From an uncultured Clostridia bacterium (GTDB lineage Bacteria; Bacillota; Clostridia; TANB77; CAG-508): a stretch of DNA of 64,000 nt. Below, piece by piece: positions 1 through 9,799 of this stretch. The stretch covers positions 62,001 through 126,000 of the forward strand of contig CAKOTX010000002.1 of the NCBI GenBank assembly GCA_934120315.1, written 5' to 3'. The position numbers and the translations under genes are program-made. Within the stretch, counting starts at the first letter, position 1, and each line of letters opens with the position of its first letter. Under the pieces are notes generated by a model. It searched no databases. It saw only the letters and a list, made by a program, of their open reading frames with translations, and was not told the origin of the DNA.

Positions 1-1095
1 AATCTTGGAGCACAAGATTATACAATTTCTTTAAATAAGGAAAACGGAACAATAAGAGTAGAACTTGCGGAAAATGATAATACAGACACATATGCATATT
101 ATTTAACAACATCAGGAAAAGTTGAAATGAAAGAAAAAGATACTGAAAATGTATTATTAAGTGATTCTATGATAAAAAAAGCACAATATACTTATACATC
201 TGATTCAGAAAATTCATATCAATCATATTTAATATTAACATTAACACAAGAAGGACAAGCTAAATTAGATGAAATACGAAATGATTATGCAGTTTTAGCA
301 ACAGAAGTTAGTGAAGAAGAAGCTAAAACTAAAGATACAAATACAACAGAAAATACAACAACAGATACTTCAACAGAGGAAAATACTGAAACAACTGAAA
401 GTATTTCAGAAGATGCAAAGAAAATTGCTTCTTTAACAGTAGCAGGAACATCATATGATATAGAAAAATATGAAAAAGGTAAATTGACAGTAAAAATTGG
501 TTCAAAAACAAGTAATACAACAACAGCAAACAATTATGTTGCAAAAGCAGCAGAGTTAGCAATGTTAGTAAATTCAGGAAAATTCCCAATAGATTATGAA
601 GTAGACACAAATAGATATGTAATATCAGATATATCAGAACAACAATTACTTTACTTTGTAGCAGGAGTTGCAATAGTATTATTAGTAATATTTGTTATAA
701 GCATAGTAAAATATAAAGGAAGAGGATTACTTGCAGACATATCATTCATAGGATTTGTAGCTATATTATCTTTATTATTGAGATATACAAATGTTAGCAT
801 ATCAATAGAAGGAATCGGAGCAATATTGTTAACATTAATAATCAATTTAAGATTAAATCAGATGATACTAGACAAAACCAAAACAATGAATGTAGTATCA
901 GAAGCAGTAAAAACATCATATAAAGAATTATTTTTAAGAATAATTCCAATAATGATAATTACAGTTGTATTCTGTTTCTCAGGATGGGTAAACTTAAGTA
1001 GTTTCGGAATGATAATGTTCTGGGGATTAGCATTAATCGCAGCATATAATGTAATTGTAACAAAAACATTGTTGAAATTGAAAGAAAGCAAATAG
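1..1095 (+). CDS. secD: SecD-like protein translocase subunit (5' end outside window)
   Basis: The frame is open to the left edge, so the start lies outside the window. The visible ~364 residues hold a periplasmic-type P1 region with a Thr/Glu-rich insert (about residues 105-140 of the visible part), then five hydrophobic segments at the C-terminus, as in SecD. SecD with SecF uses the proton gradient to help pull exported proteins out of the SecYEG channel. The TM4 region, where SecD normally carries a conserved Asp in a VDANV-type motif, reads LTLIINLRLNQM, so the proton-relay acid is not visible. A 10-bp gap to the SecF-like gene supports pairing. Identity is inferred from topology and context; the protein is divergent. 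Confidence 0.75.
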   Translation, partial: NLGAQDYTISLNKENGTIRVELAENDNTDTYAYYLTTSGKVEMKEKDTENVLLSDSMIKKAQYTYTSDSENSYQSYLILTLTQEGQAKLDEIRNDYAVLATEVSEEEAKTKDTNTTENTTTDTSTEENTETTESISEDAKKIASLTVAGTSYDIEKYEKGKLTVKIGSKTSNTTTANNYVAKAAELAMLVNSGKFPIDYEVDTNRYVISDISEQQLLYFVAGVAIVLLVIFVISIVKYKGRGLLADISFIGFVAILSLLLRYTNVSISIEGIGAILLTLIINLRLNQMILDKTKTMNVVSEAVKTSYKELFLRIIPIMIITVVFCFSGWVNLSSFGMIMFWGLALIAAYNVIVTKTLLKLKESK

Positions 1096-1105
1096 GAGGC
1101 AGCAA

Positions 1106-1729
1106 ATGAAACAAAGAAATATAAAAATTATAGTTATTGCTATAGAAGCACTAGTTATTCTTGCTGGAATAGTAATTATCAATATTATGGGATTTAATAA
1201 AGAACTAAGATTTTCACAAAGTGAAAGAATAGATGTATATATTGAAAATGAAGCAGATAAAGCTAAAGTAAAAAGTATTGTAAATGAGGTACTAGGAAAC
1301 CAAAACAATATGGTACAAACAGTAGAAATTTATCAAGATATGGTAACAATTAGAGCAAAAGAAATAACAGATGATCAAAAAAATGATATTGTAAATAAAT
1401 TAAAAGAAAATTATGAATTTAAACAAACAGCAGAAGAAACGACAATAAAAACAGTACCAGCTACAAGAATTGTGGATATGTACAAAAAATATATTGTTCC
1501 ATTTGTAGTTTCAGGAGCACTAGTTTTAATATATATGGCAATAAGATATTATAAAAAAGATATATGGAAAGTTCTAGCTAGAACAATATGTATGCCGGTA
1601 TTAGCAGAATTATTCTTACTAGCAGTTATTGCAATAGTAAGAATACCACTTGGAAGATTCACACCAGTTCTTGTAATAGCAATGTATATTGCAAGCATAA
1701 CAGGTGTAGTAATAGAAAATGAAAAATAA
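1106..1729 (+). CDS. secF: Short SecF-like protein
   Basis: 207 residues, against about 300 for typical SecF. It has one N-terminal membrane segment (about 8-28), a soluble region (about 35-125) and three C-terminal hydrophobic segments (about 130-150, 158-180, 185-203). It ends where normal SecF enters its fourth C-terminal segment motif, so the last two transmembrane helices appear to be missing. The ATG follows a GGAGG with 6-nt spacing, directly downstream of the SecD-like gene. SecF family membership is inferred from order, topology and weak resemblance; function as a proton-driven motor is doubtful because key acidic positions are not seen. Confidence 0.6.
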   Translation: MKQRNIKIIVIAIEALVILAGIVIINIMGFNKELRFSQSERIDVYIENEADKAKVKSIVNEVLGNQNNMVQTVEIYQDMVTIRAKEITDDQKNDIVNKLKENYEFKQTAEETTIKTVPATRIVDMYKKYIVPFVVSGALVLIYMAIRYYKKDIWKVLARTICMPVLAELFLLAVIAIVRIPLGRFTPVLVIAMYIASITGVVIENEK

Positions 1730-1731
1730 AC

Positions 1732-1770
1732 AAAAGAGGCTATTTTAGGGAGACTTAAGATAGCTTTTCT
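1732..1770 (+). terminator. Imperfect hairpin after secF
   Basis: Arms at 1735-1747 and 1755-1768 pair with several G-U pairs, followed by a short T-rich stretch. It may be a weak terminator before the dCMP deaminase gene. Confidence 0.4.
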
Positions 1771-1789
1771 TAGTAAAAGGAGAAAAAAT

Positions 1790-2281
1790 ATGGAAAAAAG
1801 AAAAGATTATATTAGTTGGGATGAATATTTTATGGCAATAGCAAAACTTTCTGCAATGAGAAGTAAAGATCCAAGTACACAGGTTGGAGCATGTATTGTA
1901 AGTAATGATAATAGAATTTTATCAATAGGATATAATGGGGCTCCAAATGGATATGATGATGAGAAATTTCCTTGGGGAAGAGAAGGAGATAATTTAGATA
2001 CTAAATATCCATATGTATGTCATTCAGAAATGAATGCAATATTAAATTATAGAGGAAGTAAAAAAGATTTAGAACATGCCAAAATATATGTGGATTTATT
2101 TCCATGTAATGAGTGTGCAAAAATTATTATCCAATCTGGAATAAAAGAGGTTATTTATTTGGATGATAAATATAGAGATAGTGAGAATAATATTGCTTCT
2201 CGTAGACTTTTTGATGAGTGTGGCGTTACATATAAAAAGTTGGATTTAGGAGAGAAAAAAGAGATAAAGATTGAATTGTAA
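1790..2281 (+). CDS. dCMP deaminase family protein
   Basis: 163 residues. It carries the zinc-dependent cytidine/deoxycytidylate deaminase signature: HSEMN (H-x-E with the catalytic Glu) and PCNEC (P-C-x2-C), at about residues 78-112. An early STQVGAC stretch and GYNGAPNG match the dCMP deaminase/ComE-type branch rather than cytidine deaminase. dCMP deaminase converts dCMP to dUMP, the substrate of thymidylate synthase; the ThyX-like protein lies at 21101. The ATG follows AAAAGGAG with 7-nt spacing. It is a single-gene unit closed by a strong terminator at 2289. Confidence 0.88.
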   Translation: MEKRKDYISWDEYFMAIAKLSAMRSKDPSTQVGACIVSNDNRILSIGYNGAPNGYDDEKFPWGREGDNLDTKYPYVCHSEMNAILNYRGSKKDLEHAKIYVDLFPCNECAKIIIQSGIKEVIYLDDKYRDSENNIASRRLFDECGVTYKKLDLGEKKEIKIEL

Positions 2282-2288
2282 AGAAAAA

Positions 2289-2326
2289 GGTAAAGTGTAG
2301 CAGTCCAAGCACACTTTGCCTTTTTT
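2289..2326 (+). terminator. Intrinsic terminator of the dCMP deaminase gene
   Basis: Ten-base-pair stem GGTAAAGTGT/ACACTTTGCC (one G-U pair) followed directly by TTTTTT. Confidence 0.9.
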
Positions 2327-2346
2327 AACTTTTTATGGCAAAAGTA

Positions 2347-2375
2347 TTGACTTTATGTAAAAAACATTATATAAT
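2347..2375 (+). promoter_or_regulatory. Promoter of the ribosomal protein superoperon
   Basis: -35 TTGACT (2347-2352), 17-bp spacer, -10 TATAAT (2370-2375). It is the only strong promoter before rpsJ and sits about 260 bp upstream of it. Confidence 0.85.
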
Positions 2376-2381
2376 AGATGA

Positions 2382-2620
2382 GCATGAAATATAGCGTTGA
2401 AGCTGAATGTGGCTACATCCTTACGGAATAGTGGGATGGAGGGAACTTCAGTGGAGTATGTCTTGGCTAGACCAGGCGGTAAGTTTAATTTTAATAATTA
2501 TATTAGAGCACTTATCCCAGAATCATCATGCGAATTTTTGGGATTTTAAAATGGGTAAAAACAAAACACCCGGATGTGTTATAACTTGCCAACGCGTAAT
2601 TTAAATTATATTATTATTTT
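2382..2620 (+). ncRNA. Long 5' leader of the S10 operon, candidate r-protein regulatory RNA
   Basis: About 240 nt of transcribed but non-coding sequence separate the promoter from rpsJ. It is more GC-rich than the neighbouring intergenic DNA. Visible pairings are TGAAG with CTTCA near 2398-2450, and ATCCCA (2514-2519) with TGGGAT (2539-2544) followed by a T-rich stretch that could act as an attenuator. A 65-codon reading frame inside it has no ribosome binding site. In other bacteria S10 operon leaders are often bound by L4; here that role is only an inference from position. Confidence 0.5.
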
Positions 2621-2637
2621 AAGGAGGGAAAATTACA

Positions 2638-2961
2638 ATGGCAAATTCAATTGTAGCAAGTGAAAAAATTAGAATAAGACTAAAAGCTTATGACCATGTA
2701 GTTTTAGATCAGTCTGCTGAAAAGATAGTAGATACTGCTAAGAAAACAGGAGCAAAAGTATCAGGTCCTATTCCACTACCAACACAAAAAGAAATCGTAA
2801 CAATCTTACGTTCTCCACACAAACACAAAGATTCAAGAGAACAATTCGAAATGAGAACACATAAAAGAGTTATAGACATTCTTTACCCAACATCAAAAAC
2901 AATGGATAGTTTAATGAAACTAGAACTACCAGCTGGTGTTGACATCGAAATCAAAAACTAG
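2638..2961 (+). CDS. rpsJ: 30S ribosomal protein S10
   Basis: 107 residues, close to the usual 102-105. It shows the S10 core ([36 protein letters not shown]) that packs in the 30S head and, in other bacteria, also binds NusB in antitermination. First gene of the superoperon, with an AAGGAGGG ribosome binding site. It is followed by rplC in the canonical order S10-L3-L4-L23-L2-S19-L22-S3-L16-L29-S17. Confidence 0.98.
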   Translation: MANSIVASEKIRIRLKAYDHVVLDQSAEKIVDTAKKTGAKVSGPIPLPTQKEIVTILRSPHKHKDSREQFEMRTHKRVIDILYPTSKTMDSLMKLELPAGVDIEIKN

Positions 2962-3023
2962 TTTTAAATAATAAAAATCAAACCAAGCTGGCAAAAGTCA
3001 GCCAATAGTAGGAGGAAATTATA

Positions 3024-3656
3024 ATGAAAAAAGCATTAATAGGAAAAAAAGTTGGAATGACACAAATATTTGACGAAAACGGATCAGTTATTCCAGTAAC
3101 AGTTATAGAAGCAGGTCCATGTGTAGTTGCTCAAGTTAAAACATCTGAAAAAGATGGATATGAAGCAGTACAATTAGGATTTGGAGAAGTTAAAGAAAAC
3201 AAATTAAACAAACCAGAAAAAGGACATTTTGCAAAAGCAAATGTTACAGCAAAAAAACATTTAAGAGAATTCAGATTAGATTCAATAGAAGAAATCAAAG
3301 TTGGAGACGAATTAAAAGCAGATGTATTTGCTGCTGGAGATAAAATAGATGTTCAAGGTACATCAAAAGGAAAAGGATTCCAAGGTGTAATCAAAAGACA
3401 TGGACAATCAAGAGGACCAATGGGACATGGTTCAATGTATCACAGAAGACCAGGTTCAATGGGACCAACATCAACACCAGGTAGAGTATTTAAAGGTAAA
3501 AAATTACCAGGACATATGGGAAGAGTTACAGTTACAATACAAAACTTAGATGTTGTAAAAGTAGATTTAGATAAAAACGTAATCTTAGTAAAAGGTAGTG
3601 TTCCAGGAGCTAAAGGAGCTATCTTAAAAATAAAATCAGCTGTAAAAGCTATGTAA
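3024..3656 (+). CDS. rplC: 50S ribosomal protein L3
   Basis: 210 residues, normal length. It starts with [16 protein letters not shown] and has the [20 protein letters not shown] loop region typical of bacterial L3, the extension that reaches toward the peptidyl transferase centre. RBS AGGAGG with 8-nt spacing. Second gene of the S10 cluster. Confidence 0.98.
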   Translation: MKKALIGKKVGMTQIFDENGSVIPVTVIEAGPCVVAQVKTSEKDGYEAVQLGFGEVKENKLNKPEKGHFAKANVTAKKHLREFRLDSIEEIKVGDELKADVFAAGDKIDVQGTSKGKGFQGVIKRHGQSRGPMGHGSMYHRRPGSMGPTSTPGRVFKGKKLPGHMGRVTVTIQNLDVVKVDLDKNVILVKGSVPGAKGAILKIKSAVKAM

Positions 3657-3686
3657 TGAAAGTTTTAGAAAAGGAGGAAATACGAA

Positions 3687-4310
3687 ATGCCAAAAGTAGA
3701 TGTATATAACATGCAAGGTAAAAAAGTTAGCGATGTAGAATTAAACGAAGCTGTATTTGGAATTGAACCAAATGAAACTATCGTTCACAGTGTATTAGTA
3801 AACTACTTAGCTAATCAAAGACAAGGTACACAAAGTACTAAAACAAGAGCAGAAGTTCGTGGTGGTGGTAAAAAACCATGGAGACAAAAAGGAACAGGTA
3901 GAGCAAGACAAGGTAGTATACGTGCTCCACAATGGATTAAAGGTGGTATAGCTTTAGGTCCAAAACCACGTTCATATTCATATAGAATAAATAAGAAAGA
4001 AAAACAATTAGCAATTAGATCATTATTAAGTGCAAAAGTATTAGATAATGAATTAACAGTTGTTGATAAATTAGAAGTTAAAGAACCAAAAACAAAAGTT
4101 ATGGCACAAGCTTTAACAGATTTAAAAGTAGAAGGAAAAACATTAATTATCTTAGCTGATAAAAATGAAAATGTTTACCTATCAAGCAGAAATATAGAAG
4201 GTGTTAAAACTATCCAATTAAATATGATCAATGTATTTGATTTATTAAATTGCAGTAAATTAGTTTTACCTCTAGATACTGTTAAAAAATTAGAGGAGGT
4301 GTATGCTTAA
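3687..4310 (+). CDS. rplD: 50S ribosomal protein L4
   Basis: 207 residues. The RGGGKKPWRQKGTGRARQGS extended loop, which lines the nascent-peptide tunnel, is intact at about residues 52-75. The stop overlaps the start of rplW by one base (TAATG), suggesting translational coupling. In E. coli L4 is the autogenous repressor of this operon; whether the leader at 2382-2620 serves L4 here is not known. Confidence 0.98.
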   Translation: MPKVDVYNMQGKKVSDVELNEAVFGIEPNETIVHSVLVNYLANQRQGTQSTKTRAEVRGGGKKPWRQKGTGRARQGSIRAPQWIKGGIALGPKPRSYSYRINKKEKQLAIRSLLSAKVLDNELTVVDKLEVKEPKTKVMAQALTDLKVEGKTLIILADKNENVYLSSRNIEGVKTIQLNMINVFDLLNCSKLVLPLDTVKKLEEVYA

Positions 4311-4657
4311 TGTTACCAGAAGAAATCATAATAAGACCAGTAATAACAGAAAAAAGTAATGATGAAATGCAAGCAGGAAAATACACTTTCGAAGTTAACA
4401 AAAAAGCAACAAAAGTTGATATAGCAAGAGCTGTAGAAAAACTTTTTGAAGTAAAAGTATTAAATGTTAATACAATGATTGTTAAAGGAAAAACAAAAAG
4501 AGTTAGATATGTAGAAGGAAAAACACCAGATTGGAAAAAAGCTATTGTAACAATAGATATAAACCCAGCTGACAAAACATATCTTGGAAAAGGTGGAAAA
4601 GCAGTTAAAGTTTCTAAAAAATACAAAGATTCAATTGATGAATTTATGGGAGCTTAG
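4310..4657 (+). CDS. rplW: 50S ribosomal protein L23
   Basis: 115 residues, slightly longer than the usual 95-100. It starts with the typical IIIRPVITEKS and includes the VNVNTMIVKGKTKR region. L23 sits at the tunnel exit and docks trigger factor and SRP. The ATG shares its A with the last base of the rplD stop codon; the ribosome binding site (GGAGG) lies inside rplD. Confidence 0.97.
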   Translation: MLPEEIIIRPVITEKSNDEMQAGKYTFEVNKKATKVDIARAVEKLFEVKVLNVNTMIVKGKTKRVRYVEGKTPDWKKAIVTIDINPADKTYLGKGGKAVKVSKKYKDSIDEFMGA

Positions 4658-4716
4658 TGCTTAAACAATATCGAGAAATAACTCGGAAAATAAATAATTA
4701 AAGGAGAGAATTAAAA

Positions 4717-5544
4717 ATGGGAATGAAACATTTCAAAGCATATACACCATCAAGAAGAAATATGACTGTTTCTGATTATTCAGAAGTAACAAAGTCTACT
4801 CCTGAGAAATCTTTATTAGAAAAGAAAAAGAAAAATGCAGGAAGAAACTCATATGGTAGAATAACAGTTAGACATCAAGGTGGAGGAAACAGACAAAAAT
4901 ATAGAAAAATAGATTTTAAGAGATTAAAAGATAATATGGAAGCAACAGTTGTTGGAATCGAATATGATCCAAACAGAAGTGCTAACATAGCATTAGTAAA
5001 ATATGAAGATGGAACATTAAGTTACATCATAGCACCACAAGGATTAACAGATGGAGATAAAGTAATATCTGGAGAAAACGTTGATATCAAAGCAGGAAAC
5101 TGCCTACCAATCGCAAATATCCCAGTTGGTACATTAATTCACAACATCGAATTAAACCCAGGTCAAGGTGCAAAATTAGTAAGAGTTGCTGGACAAAGCG
5201 CACAATTAATGGCTAAAGAAGGAAAATATGCTCATGTAAGATTACCTTCTGGAGAAATGAGATTAATATTAGCTAAATGTAGAGCAACAATCGGAGTTGT
5301 AGGAAATGCAGATCATGAAAACGTTAAATTAGGTAAAGCTGGTAAAACAAGACACTTAGGTGTAAGACCAACAGTTAGAGGATCTGTAATGAACCCAGTA
5401 GATCACCCTCATGGTGGTGGTGAAGGTAAAGCTCCAGTTGGACATTCAGGACCAATGACACCTTGGGGTAAACCAGCATTAGGATACAAGACAAGAGATT
5501 CTAAAAAGAAAACAAATAAATTTATCGTAAAGAGAAGAAAGTAG
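4717..5544 (+). CDS. rplB: 50S ribosomal protein L2
   Basis: 275 residues, normal length. It shows [14 protein letters not shown] at the start, the RNA-binding [17 protein letters not shown], and the conserved [14 protein letters not shown] loop with the histidine implicated in peptidyl transferase centre assembly. RBS AAGGAGAG. Lies between rplW and rpsS. Confidence 0.98.
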   Translation: MGMKHFKAYTPSRRNMTVSDYSEVTKSTPEKSLLEKKKKNAGRNSYGRITVRHQGGGNRQKYRKIDFKRLKDNMEATVVGIEYDPNRSANIALVKYEDGTLSYIIAPQGLTDGDKVISGENVDIKAGNCLPIANIPVGTLIHNIELNPGQGAKLVRVAGQSAQLMAKEGKYAHVRLPSGEMRLILAKCRATIGVVGNADHENVKLGKAGKTRHLGVRPTVRGSVMNPVDHPHGGGEGKAPVGHSGPMTPWGKPALGYKTRDSKKKTNKFIVKRRK

Positions 5545-5561
5545 AATAGGAGGAAAATCAT

Positions 5562-5840
5562 ATGTCAAGATCAAGTAAGAAAAAACCTTTCGTAGCACCA
5601 GAATTACTTAAAAGAGTAGAAGCTATGAATGAAAGTGGAAACAAAGAAGTAATCAAGACATGGTCAAGAGCTTCTACAATTTATCCACAAATGATTGGAC
5701 ACACAATTGCTGTTCATGACGGTAGAAAACATGTACCAGTATATATTACAGAAGAAATGATAGGTCATAAATTAGGTGAATTTGCTCCTACAAGAACATT
5801 CAAAGGTCATGCAGGAGAAAAAACAACTACAAATAAATAA
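5562..5840 (+). CDS. rpsS: 30S ribosomal protein S19
   Basis: 92 residues, normal length. The [10 protein letters not shown] start, [30 protein letters not shown] core and [13 protein letters not shown] tail are all standard. It forms part of the 30S head with S13, encoded at 15321. RBS AGGAGG 8 nt before the ATG. Confidence 0.98.
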   Translation: MSRSSKKKPFVAPELLKRVEAMNESGNKEVIKTWSRASTIYPQMIGHTIAVHDGRKHVPVYITEEMIGHKLGEFAPTRTFKGHAGEKTTTNK

Positions 5841-5860
5841 TTAATAAGGAGGGAATTGTA

Positions 5861-6214
5861 GTGGAAGAAACAGCAGTAATGGAAGCAAAAGCAACATTAA
5901 AATATGCAAGAATTTCTGCTAGAAAAGTAAAAATCGTTGCAGATTTAATTAGAGGAAAAAATGTTGATGAAGCTTTAGCAATAGTAAAATTTACACCAAA
6001 AGCATCTTCAGACATTATAGAAAAATTATTAAAATCAGCAATCGCAAATGCTGAAAATAATCATGGAATGAAACATGAAAATTTATATGTAGCTGAAATA
6101 TATGCAAATCAAGGTCCAACTCTAAAGAGAATTAGACCAGCTGCAAAAGGTTCAGCAGTTAGAATTAGAAAAAGAACAAGTCATATAACTATCGTAGTTA
6201 GAGAAGCAGAATAG
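5861..6214 (+). CDS. rplV: 50S ribosomal protein L22
   Basis: 117 residues. The core [18 protein letters not shown] and the tunnel-facing beta-hairpin region [20 protein letters not shown] are conserved. The start is GTG at 5861, placed 7 nt after AAGGAGGG; the next in-frame ATG (5879) lacks such a site. The C-terminus ends IVVREAE, normal for the family. Confidence 0.97.
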   Translation: MEETAVMEAKATLKYARISARKVKIVADLIRGKNVDEALAIVKFTPKASSDIIEKLLKSAIANAENNHGMKHENLYVAEIYANQGPTLKRIRPAAKGSAVRIRKRTSHITIVVREAE

Positions 6215-6234
6215 GAAAGGAGGATAATTACAAA

Positions 6235-6891
6235 ATGGGACAAAAAGTACATCCAACAGGTGTGAGAGTTGGAATAATCAAAGATTGGAATGCTAAATGG
6301 TATGCAGATTCTAAGAACTTTGCAGATTACTTAGTAGAAGATCAAAAAATCCGTAAATTTTTAAAGAAAAAATTATATACAGCTGGAGTTTCAAAAATCG
6401 AAATTGAAAGAACAGCAAAATTAATCAAAGTTAATGTTTATGCAGCTAAGCCAGGAATTATAATCGGAAAAGGTGGAGCTGGAGCTGAAACATTAAAAGC
6501 AGAATTAACAAAATTAATTGGTAAAGATGTAAATATCAATATAGTTGAGGTAAAAGCAATAGATACAGATGCACAATTAGTTGCTGAAAATATCGCTGGA
6601 CAACTAGAAAGAAGAATTTCATTTAGAAAAGCTATGAAACAATGTATGCAAAAAGCTATGAAATCAGGTGCTTTAGGAATCAAAACTTCAGTATCTGGAA
6701 GATTAGGTGGAGCTGATATGGCTAGAACAGAATTTTATAAAGAGGGAACAATTCCTCTACAAACTTTAAGAGCTGATATTGACTATGGATTTGCAGAAGC
6801 AGATACAACATACGGAAAAATCGGTGTTAAAGTATGGATTTATAAAGGTGAAGTTCTTCCAGCTAGAAAAGTGGAAGGAGGAGACAAATAA
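6235..6891 (+). CDS. rpsC: 30S ribosomal protein S3
   Basis: 218 residues. It begins [13 protein letters not shown], has a KH domain with the [10 protein letters not shown] loop (about residues 73-85) and the C-terminal S3 domain ([17 protein letters not shown]). It lies at the mRNA entry channel. Its stop overlaps the rplP start (TAATG). Confidence 0.98.
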   Translation: MGQKVHPTGVRVGIIKDWNAKWYADSKNFADYLVEDQKIRKFLKKKLYTAGVSKIEIERTAKLIKVNVYAAKPGIIIGKGGAGAETLKAELTKLIGKDVNINIVEVKAIDTDAQLVAENIAGQLERRISFRKAMKQCMQKAMKSGALGIKTSVSGRLGGADMARTEFYKEGTIPLQTLRADIDYGFAEADTTYGKIGVKVWIYKGEVLPARKVEGGDK

Positions 6892-7337
6892 TGCCATTAA
6901 TGCCAAAAAAATCTAAATATAGAAAAATGCAAAAAGGTAGAAATAGAGGAAAAGCAACAAGAGGAAACAAAGTAACAGACGGAGAATACGGAATACAAGC
7001 TGTAGAAGCTGGTTTAATTAAAGGAAACCAAATTGAAGCAGCACGTATCGCAATGACACGTTATACAAAAAGAGGTGGAAAGGTTTGGATTAAAATATTT
7101 CCAGACAAACCAATAACACAAAAACCAGCCGGAACTCGTGGTGGTAAAGGTAAAGGTAATGTTGAATATTGGGTAGCTGCTGTAAAACCAGGTAGAGTTA
7201 TGTTTGAAATTGCAGGAATCCCTGAAGAGACAGCTAAAGAAGCCTTGAGATTAGCTATGAACAAATTACCAATCAAATGTAAGTTCGTAGTAAAAGAAAC
7301 TGAGAACAAGGTGGGTGATAGTGATGAAGATAAATAA
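6891..7337 (+). CDS. rplP: 50S ribosomal protein L16
   Basis: 148 residues, a little longer than the usual 137-145 because of an acidic tail (VGDSDEDK). Standard motifs are [19 protein letters not shown] and [21 protein letters not shown]. It contacts the A-site tRNA region of 23S rRNA. The start overlaps the rpsC stop by one base and the 3' end overlaps rpmC. Confidence 0.97.
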   Translation: MPLMPKKSKYRKMQKGRNRGKATRGNKVTDGEYGIQAVEAGLIKGNQIEAARIAMTRYTKRGGKVWIKIFPDKPITQKPAGTRGGKGKGNVEYWVAAVKPGRVMFEIAGIPEETAKEALRLAMNKLPIKCKFVVKETENKVGDSDEDK

Positions 7338-7530
7338 GATTAGAGAAATGTCTTCACCAGAATTAGAAAAAGAATTAGGTGAACTAAAAACAGAATTATT
7401 CAAATTAAAATTTAGTTTAGCTACAAACGGATTAGATAACCCAATGAAAATCAAAGAGGTTAAAAAAGATATAGCTAAAATAAATACTGTATTAACAGAA
7501 AGAAAAATAGCAAGTAAAAAGGAGGATTAA
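7324..7530 (+). CDS. rpmC: 50S ribosomal protein L29
   Basis: 68 residues from ATG 7324, matching the family length. GTG codons at 7315 and 7321 are possible earlier starts, but ATG 7324 best fits the AAGGTGG site at 7308-7314. The [25 protein letters not shown] helix and the [19 protein letters not shown] helix are typical. It overlaps the end of rplP by 14 bp, so its ribosome binding site lies inside that gene. Confidence 0.93.
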   Translation: MKINKIREMSSPELEKELGELKTELFKLKFSLATNGLDNPMKIKEVKKDIAKINTVLTERKIASKKED

Positions 7531-7533
7531 TCT

Positions 7534-7791
7534 ATGGAAAGAAATCTTCGTAAAGTTATGGTTGGTACTGTAACATCTGACAAAATGGATAAAACAGTAG
7601 TTGTTTCAGTTGAAACAAGTGTAAGCCATAAAATGTATGGAAAAACAGTTAAAAGAACATATAAATTAAAAGCTCATGACGAAAATAATAGCTGTGAAAT
7701 AGGAGATAAAGTAAAAGTAATGGAAACAAGACCACTTTCTAAAGATAAGAGATGGAGAGTAGTTGAGATTCTTGAAAAAGGAGGAAAATAG
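7534..7791 (+). CDS. rpsQ: 30S ribosomal protein S17
   Basis: 85 residues. It has the [22 protein letters not shown] start and the [17 protein letters not shown] tail of bacterial S17, an OB-fold primary 16S rRNA binder. It follows rpmC by 3 bp; AAAAAGGAGG lies at the end of rpmC. Confidence 0.97.
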   Translation: MERNLRKVMVGTVTSDKMDKTVVVSVETSVSHKMYGKTVKRTYKLKAHDENNSCEIGDKVKVMETRPLSKDKRWRVVEILEKGGK

Positions 7792-7794
7792 ATC

Positions 7795-8163
7795 ATGATA
7801 CAACAACAAACAATATTAAAAGTTGCTGACAATACTGGAGCTAAAGAAATCATGTGTATCAGATGTATGGGTGGTTCATATATGAAAACAGCTAACATCG
7901 GTGATGTTATAGTTGCCTCTGTTAAAACAGCAACACCAGGTGGCGTTGTTAAGAAAGGTGATGTAGTTAAAGCTGTTATCGTAAGAAGCAAAAGAGGTTT
8001 AAGAAGACCAGATGGTTCTTATGTAAAATTTGATGAAAATGCAGCAGTATTAATTAAAGATGATAAAACACCAAGAGGAACACGTATATTTGGCCCAGTT
8101 GCTAGAGAATTAAGAGAAAAGGATTATATGAAAATATTATCATTAGCACCAGAAGTTTTATAA
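7795..8163 (+). CDS. rplN: 50S ribosomal protein L14
   Basis: 122 residues, exactly the usual length. It starts [22 protein letters not shown] and contains the [17 protein letters not shown] and [12 protein letters not shown] motifs. It forms part of the intersubunit bridge and GTPase-factor surface. First gene of the spc section (L14-L24-L5-S14-S8-L6-L18-S5-L15-SecY). Confidence 0.98.
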   Translation: MIQQQTILKVADNTGAKEIMCIRCMGGSYMKTANIGDVIVASVKTATPGGVVKKGDVVKAVIVRSKRGLRRPDGSYVKFDENAAVLIKDDKTPRGTRIFGPVARELREKDYMKILSLAPEVL

Positions 8164-8191
8164 TAAGTAGTAAAGAAGGAGGTTAAACTCA

Positions 8192-8500
8192 ATGAGAATA
8201 AAAAAAGGAGATACAGTCCAAGTTTTATCTGGAAATGATAAGGGTAAAAAAGGAGAAGTATTAGAAGTTATGCCTAAAGACTCAAAAGTAGTTGTTAAAG
8301 GTGTAAACGTTAGAAAAAAACACATCAAACCTAGAAAACAAGGTGAAGAGGGTGGAATAATCCCAGTTGAATGTGCAATTGACAGCTCAATAGTAAATGT
8401 AGTATGCCCAAAATGTGGAAAATCTACAAGAGTAGAATATAAAGTTGAAAATGATAAAAAAGTTCGTGTTTGCAAAAAATGTGGAGCTAATATCAAATAG
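8192..8500 (+). CDS. rplX: 50S ribosomal protein L24
   Basis: 102 residues. N-terminal KOW motif (KGDTVQVLSGNDKGKKGEVLEV) followed by HIKPRKQGEEGGI. The C-terminal part has two C-x2-C pairs (CPKCGK and CKKCGA), a likely zinc ribbon seen in many L24 proteins. An assembly initiator of the 50S subunit. RBS AAGGAGG. Confidence 0.98.
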   Translation: MRIKKGDTVQVLSGNDKGKKGEVLEVMPKDSKVVVKGVNVRKKHIKPRKQGEEGGIIPVECAIDSSIVNVVCPKCGKSTRVEYKVENDKKVRVCKKCGANIK

Positions 8501-8521
8501 TGAAAGGAGGATTAACTGAAC

Positions 8522-9061
8522 ATGGAAAAACTAAGAGAACAATATCAAAATGAAGTAATTCCAGCATTAATGAAAAAATTTGGATATAAATCAACTATGC
8601 AAGTTCCAAAGCTTGAAAAAATAGTTATAAATATAGGTTTAGGAGATACAAAAGAAAATCCTAAATCATTAGAAAATGCAGTAAATGATTTAATGCAAAT
8701 CACAGGTCAAAGACCAATGATAACAAAAGCAAAAAAATCAATAGCAGCATTTAAATTAAGAGAAGGAGCTAACGTTGGATGTAAAGTAACATTAAGATCA
8801 GACAAAATGTATGATTTTGCTTACAAACTATTCAATGTTGCATTACCAAGAGTAAGAGACTTTAGAGGTGTTTCTGAAAACTCATTTGATGGAAGAGGAA
8901 ACTACTCAATGGGTATTAAAGAACAATTAATATTCCCAGAAATCGAATATGATAAAGTAGACAAATTAAGAGGTATGGATATCATATTTGTAACAACAGC
9001 TGAAACAGACGAAGAGGCAAAAGAGCTATTAAAACTATTAGGAATGCCTTTCAAAGCATAA
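8522..9061 (+). CDS. rplE: 50S ribosomal protein L5
   Basis: 179 residues, standard. It contains [34 protein letters not shown] and [16 protein letters not shown], typical of the 5S rRNA-binding L5. RBS AAAGGAGG 8-9 nt upstream. Confidence 0.98.
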   Translation: MEKLREQYQNEVIPALMKKFGYKSTMQVPKLEKIVINIGLGDTKENPKSLENAVNDLMQITGQRPMITKAKKSIAAFKLREGANVGCKVTLRSDKMYDFAYKLFNVALPRVRDFRGVSENSFDGRGNYSMGIKEQLIFPEIEYDKVDKLRGMDIIFVTTAETDEEAKELLKLLGMPFKA

Positions 9062-9081
9062 ATTAAGGAGGAGAATAAATA

Positions 9082-9267
9082 ATGGCTAAAAAATCATTAA
9101 AAATAAAACAAGCTAGACCACAAAAATATGCTACTAGAGAATATAATAGATGCAGAATTTGTGGAAGACCACATGCTTATATCAGAAAATATGGAATTTG
9201 CCGTGTATGTTTCAGAGAATTAGCACACAAAGGTGAAATTCCAGGTGTTAAAAAAGCAAGTTGGTAA
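9082..9267 (+). CDS. rpsN: 30S ribosomal protein S14, zinc-binding type
   Basis: 61 residues, the short type-Z form. The zinc site is CRIC...CRVC (C-x2-C-x12-C-x2-C, about residues 24-43). Type-Z S14 is the usual genomic form in Firmicutes. RBS AAGGAGG. Confidence 0.98.
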   Translation: MAKKSLKIKQARPQKYATREYNRCRICGRPHAYIRKYGICRVCFRELAHKGEIPGVKKASW

Positions 9268-9292
9268 AATTAAAAAAAGGAGGTAAAGTGAA

Positions 9293-9691
9293 TTGAATAC
9301 TACAGATCCAATAGCAGATATGTTAACAAGAATAAGAAATGCTAACAGTGCTAAACACAAGACAGTTGATGTACCAAACTCTAAAATGAAAACAGCAATA
9401 GCTGAAATCTTATTTAAAGAAGGATATATCAAATCATTTGAATTAATCAATAACGAAAATCAAGGAATCATCAGAATTACATTAAAATATGATGAAAAAG
9501 GAGCTAGAGTTATTGACGGAATAAAAAGAATCAGTAAACCAGGATTAAGAGTATATGCTGGTAAAGAAGAATTACCAAGAGTATTAAACGGATTAGGAAC
9601 AGCAATAATTTCTACATCTAAAGGTCTAAAAACAGACAAAGAAGCTAGAGAAGCTGGAATTGGTGGAGAAGTTTTAGCATACATCTGGTAA
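9293..9691 (+). CDS. rpsH: 30S ribosomal protein S8
   Basis: 132 residues. The start is TTG at 9293, 8 nt after AAGGAGGT (9277-9284), giving the standard [17 protein letters not shown]. The conserved C-terminal [20 protein letters not shown] is intact. S8 is a primary 16S rRNA binder and in E. coli the spc operon repressor. Confidence 0.97.
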   Translation: MNTTDPIADMLTRIRNANSAKHKTVDVPNSKMKTAIAEILFKEGYIKSFELINNENQGIIRITLKYDEKGARVIDGIKRISKPGLRVYAGKEELPRVLNGLGTAIISTSKGLKTDKEAREAGIGGEVLAYIW

Positions 9692-9799
9692 TCAGATTTA
9701 TATAAAAGATGGGAAAAATCAACCTAATCGTGAAAATGCAGAAATGTAAAAATGAAATGTTAGGCGAACGCCCAATATAATAAGAAAGGTGAAAATAAA

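Noticed and set aside
2407..2604. 65-codon reading frame in the S10 leader
   Set aside because: No ribosome binding site, no recognisable protein, and it overlaps structured leader sequence.
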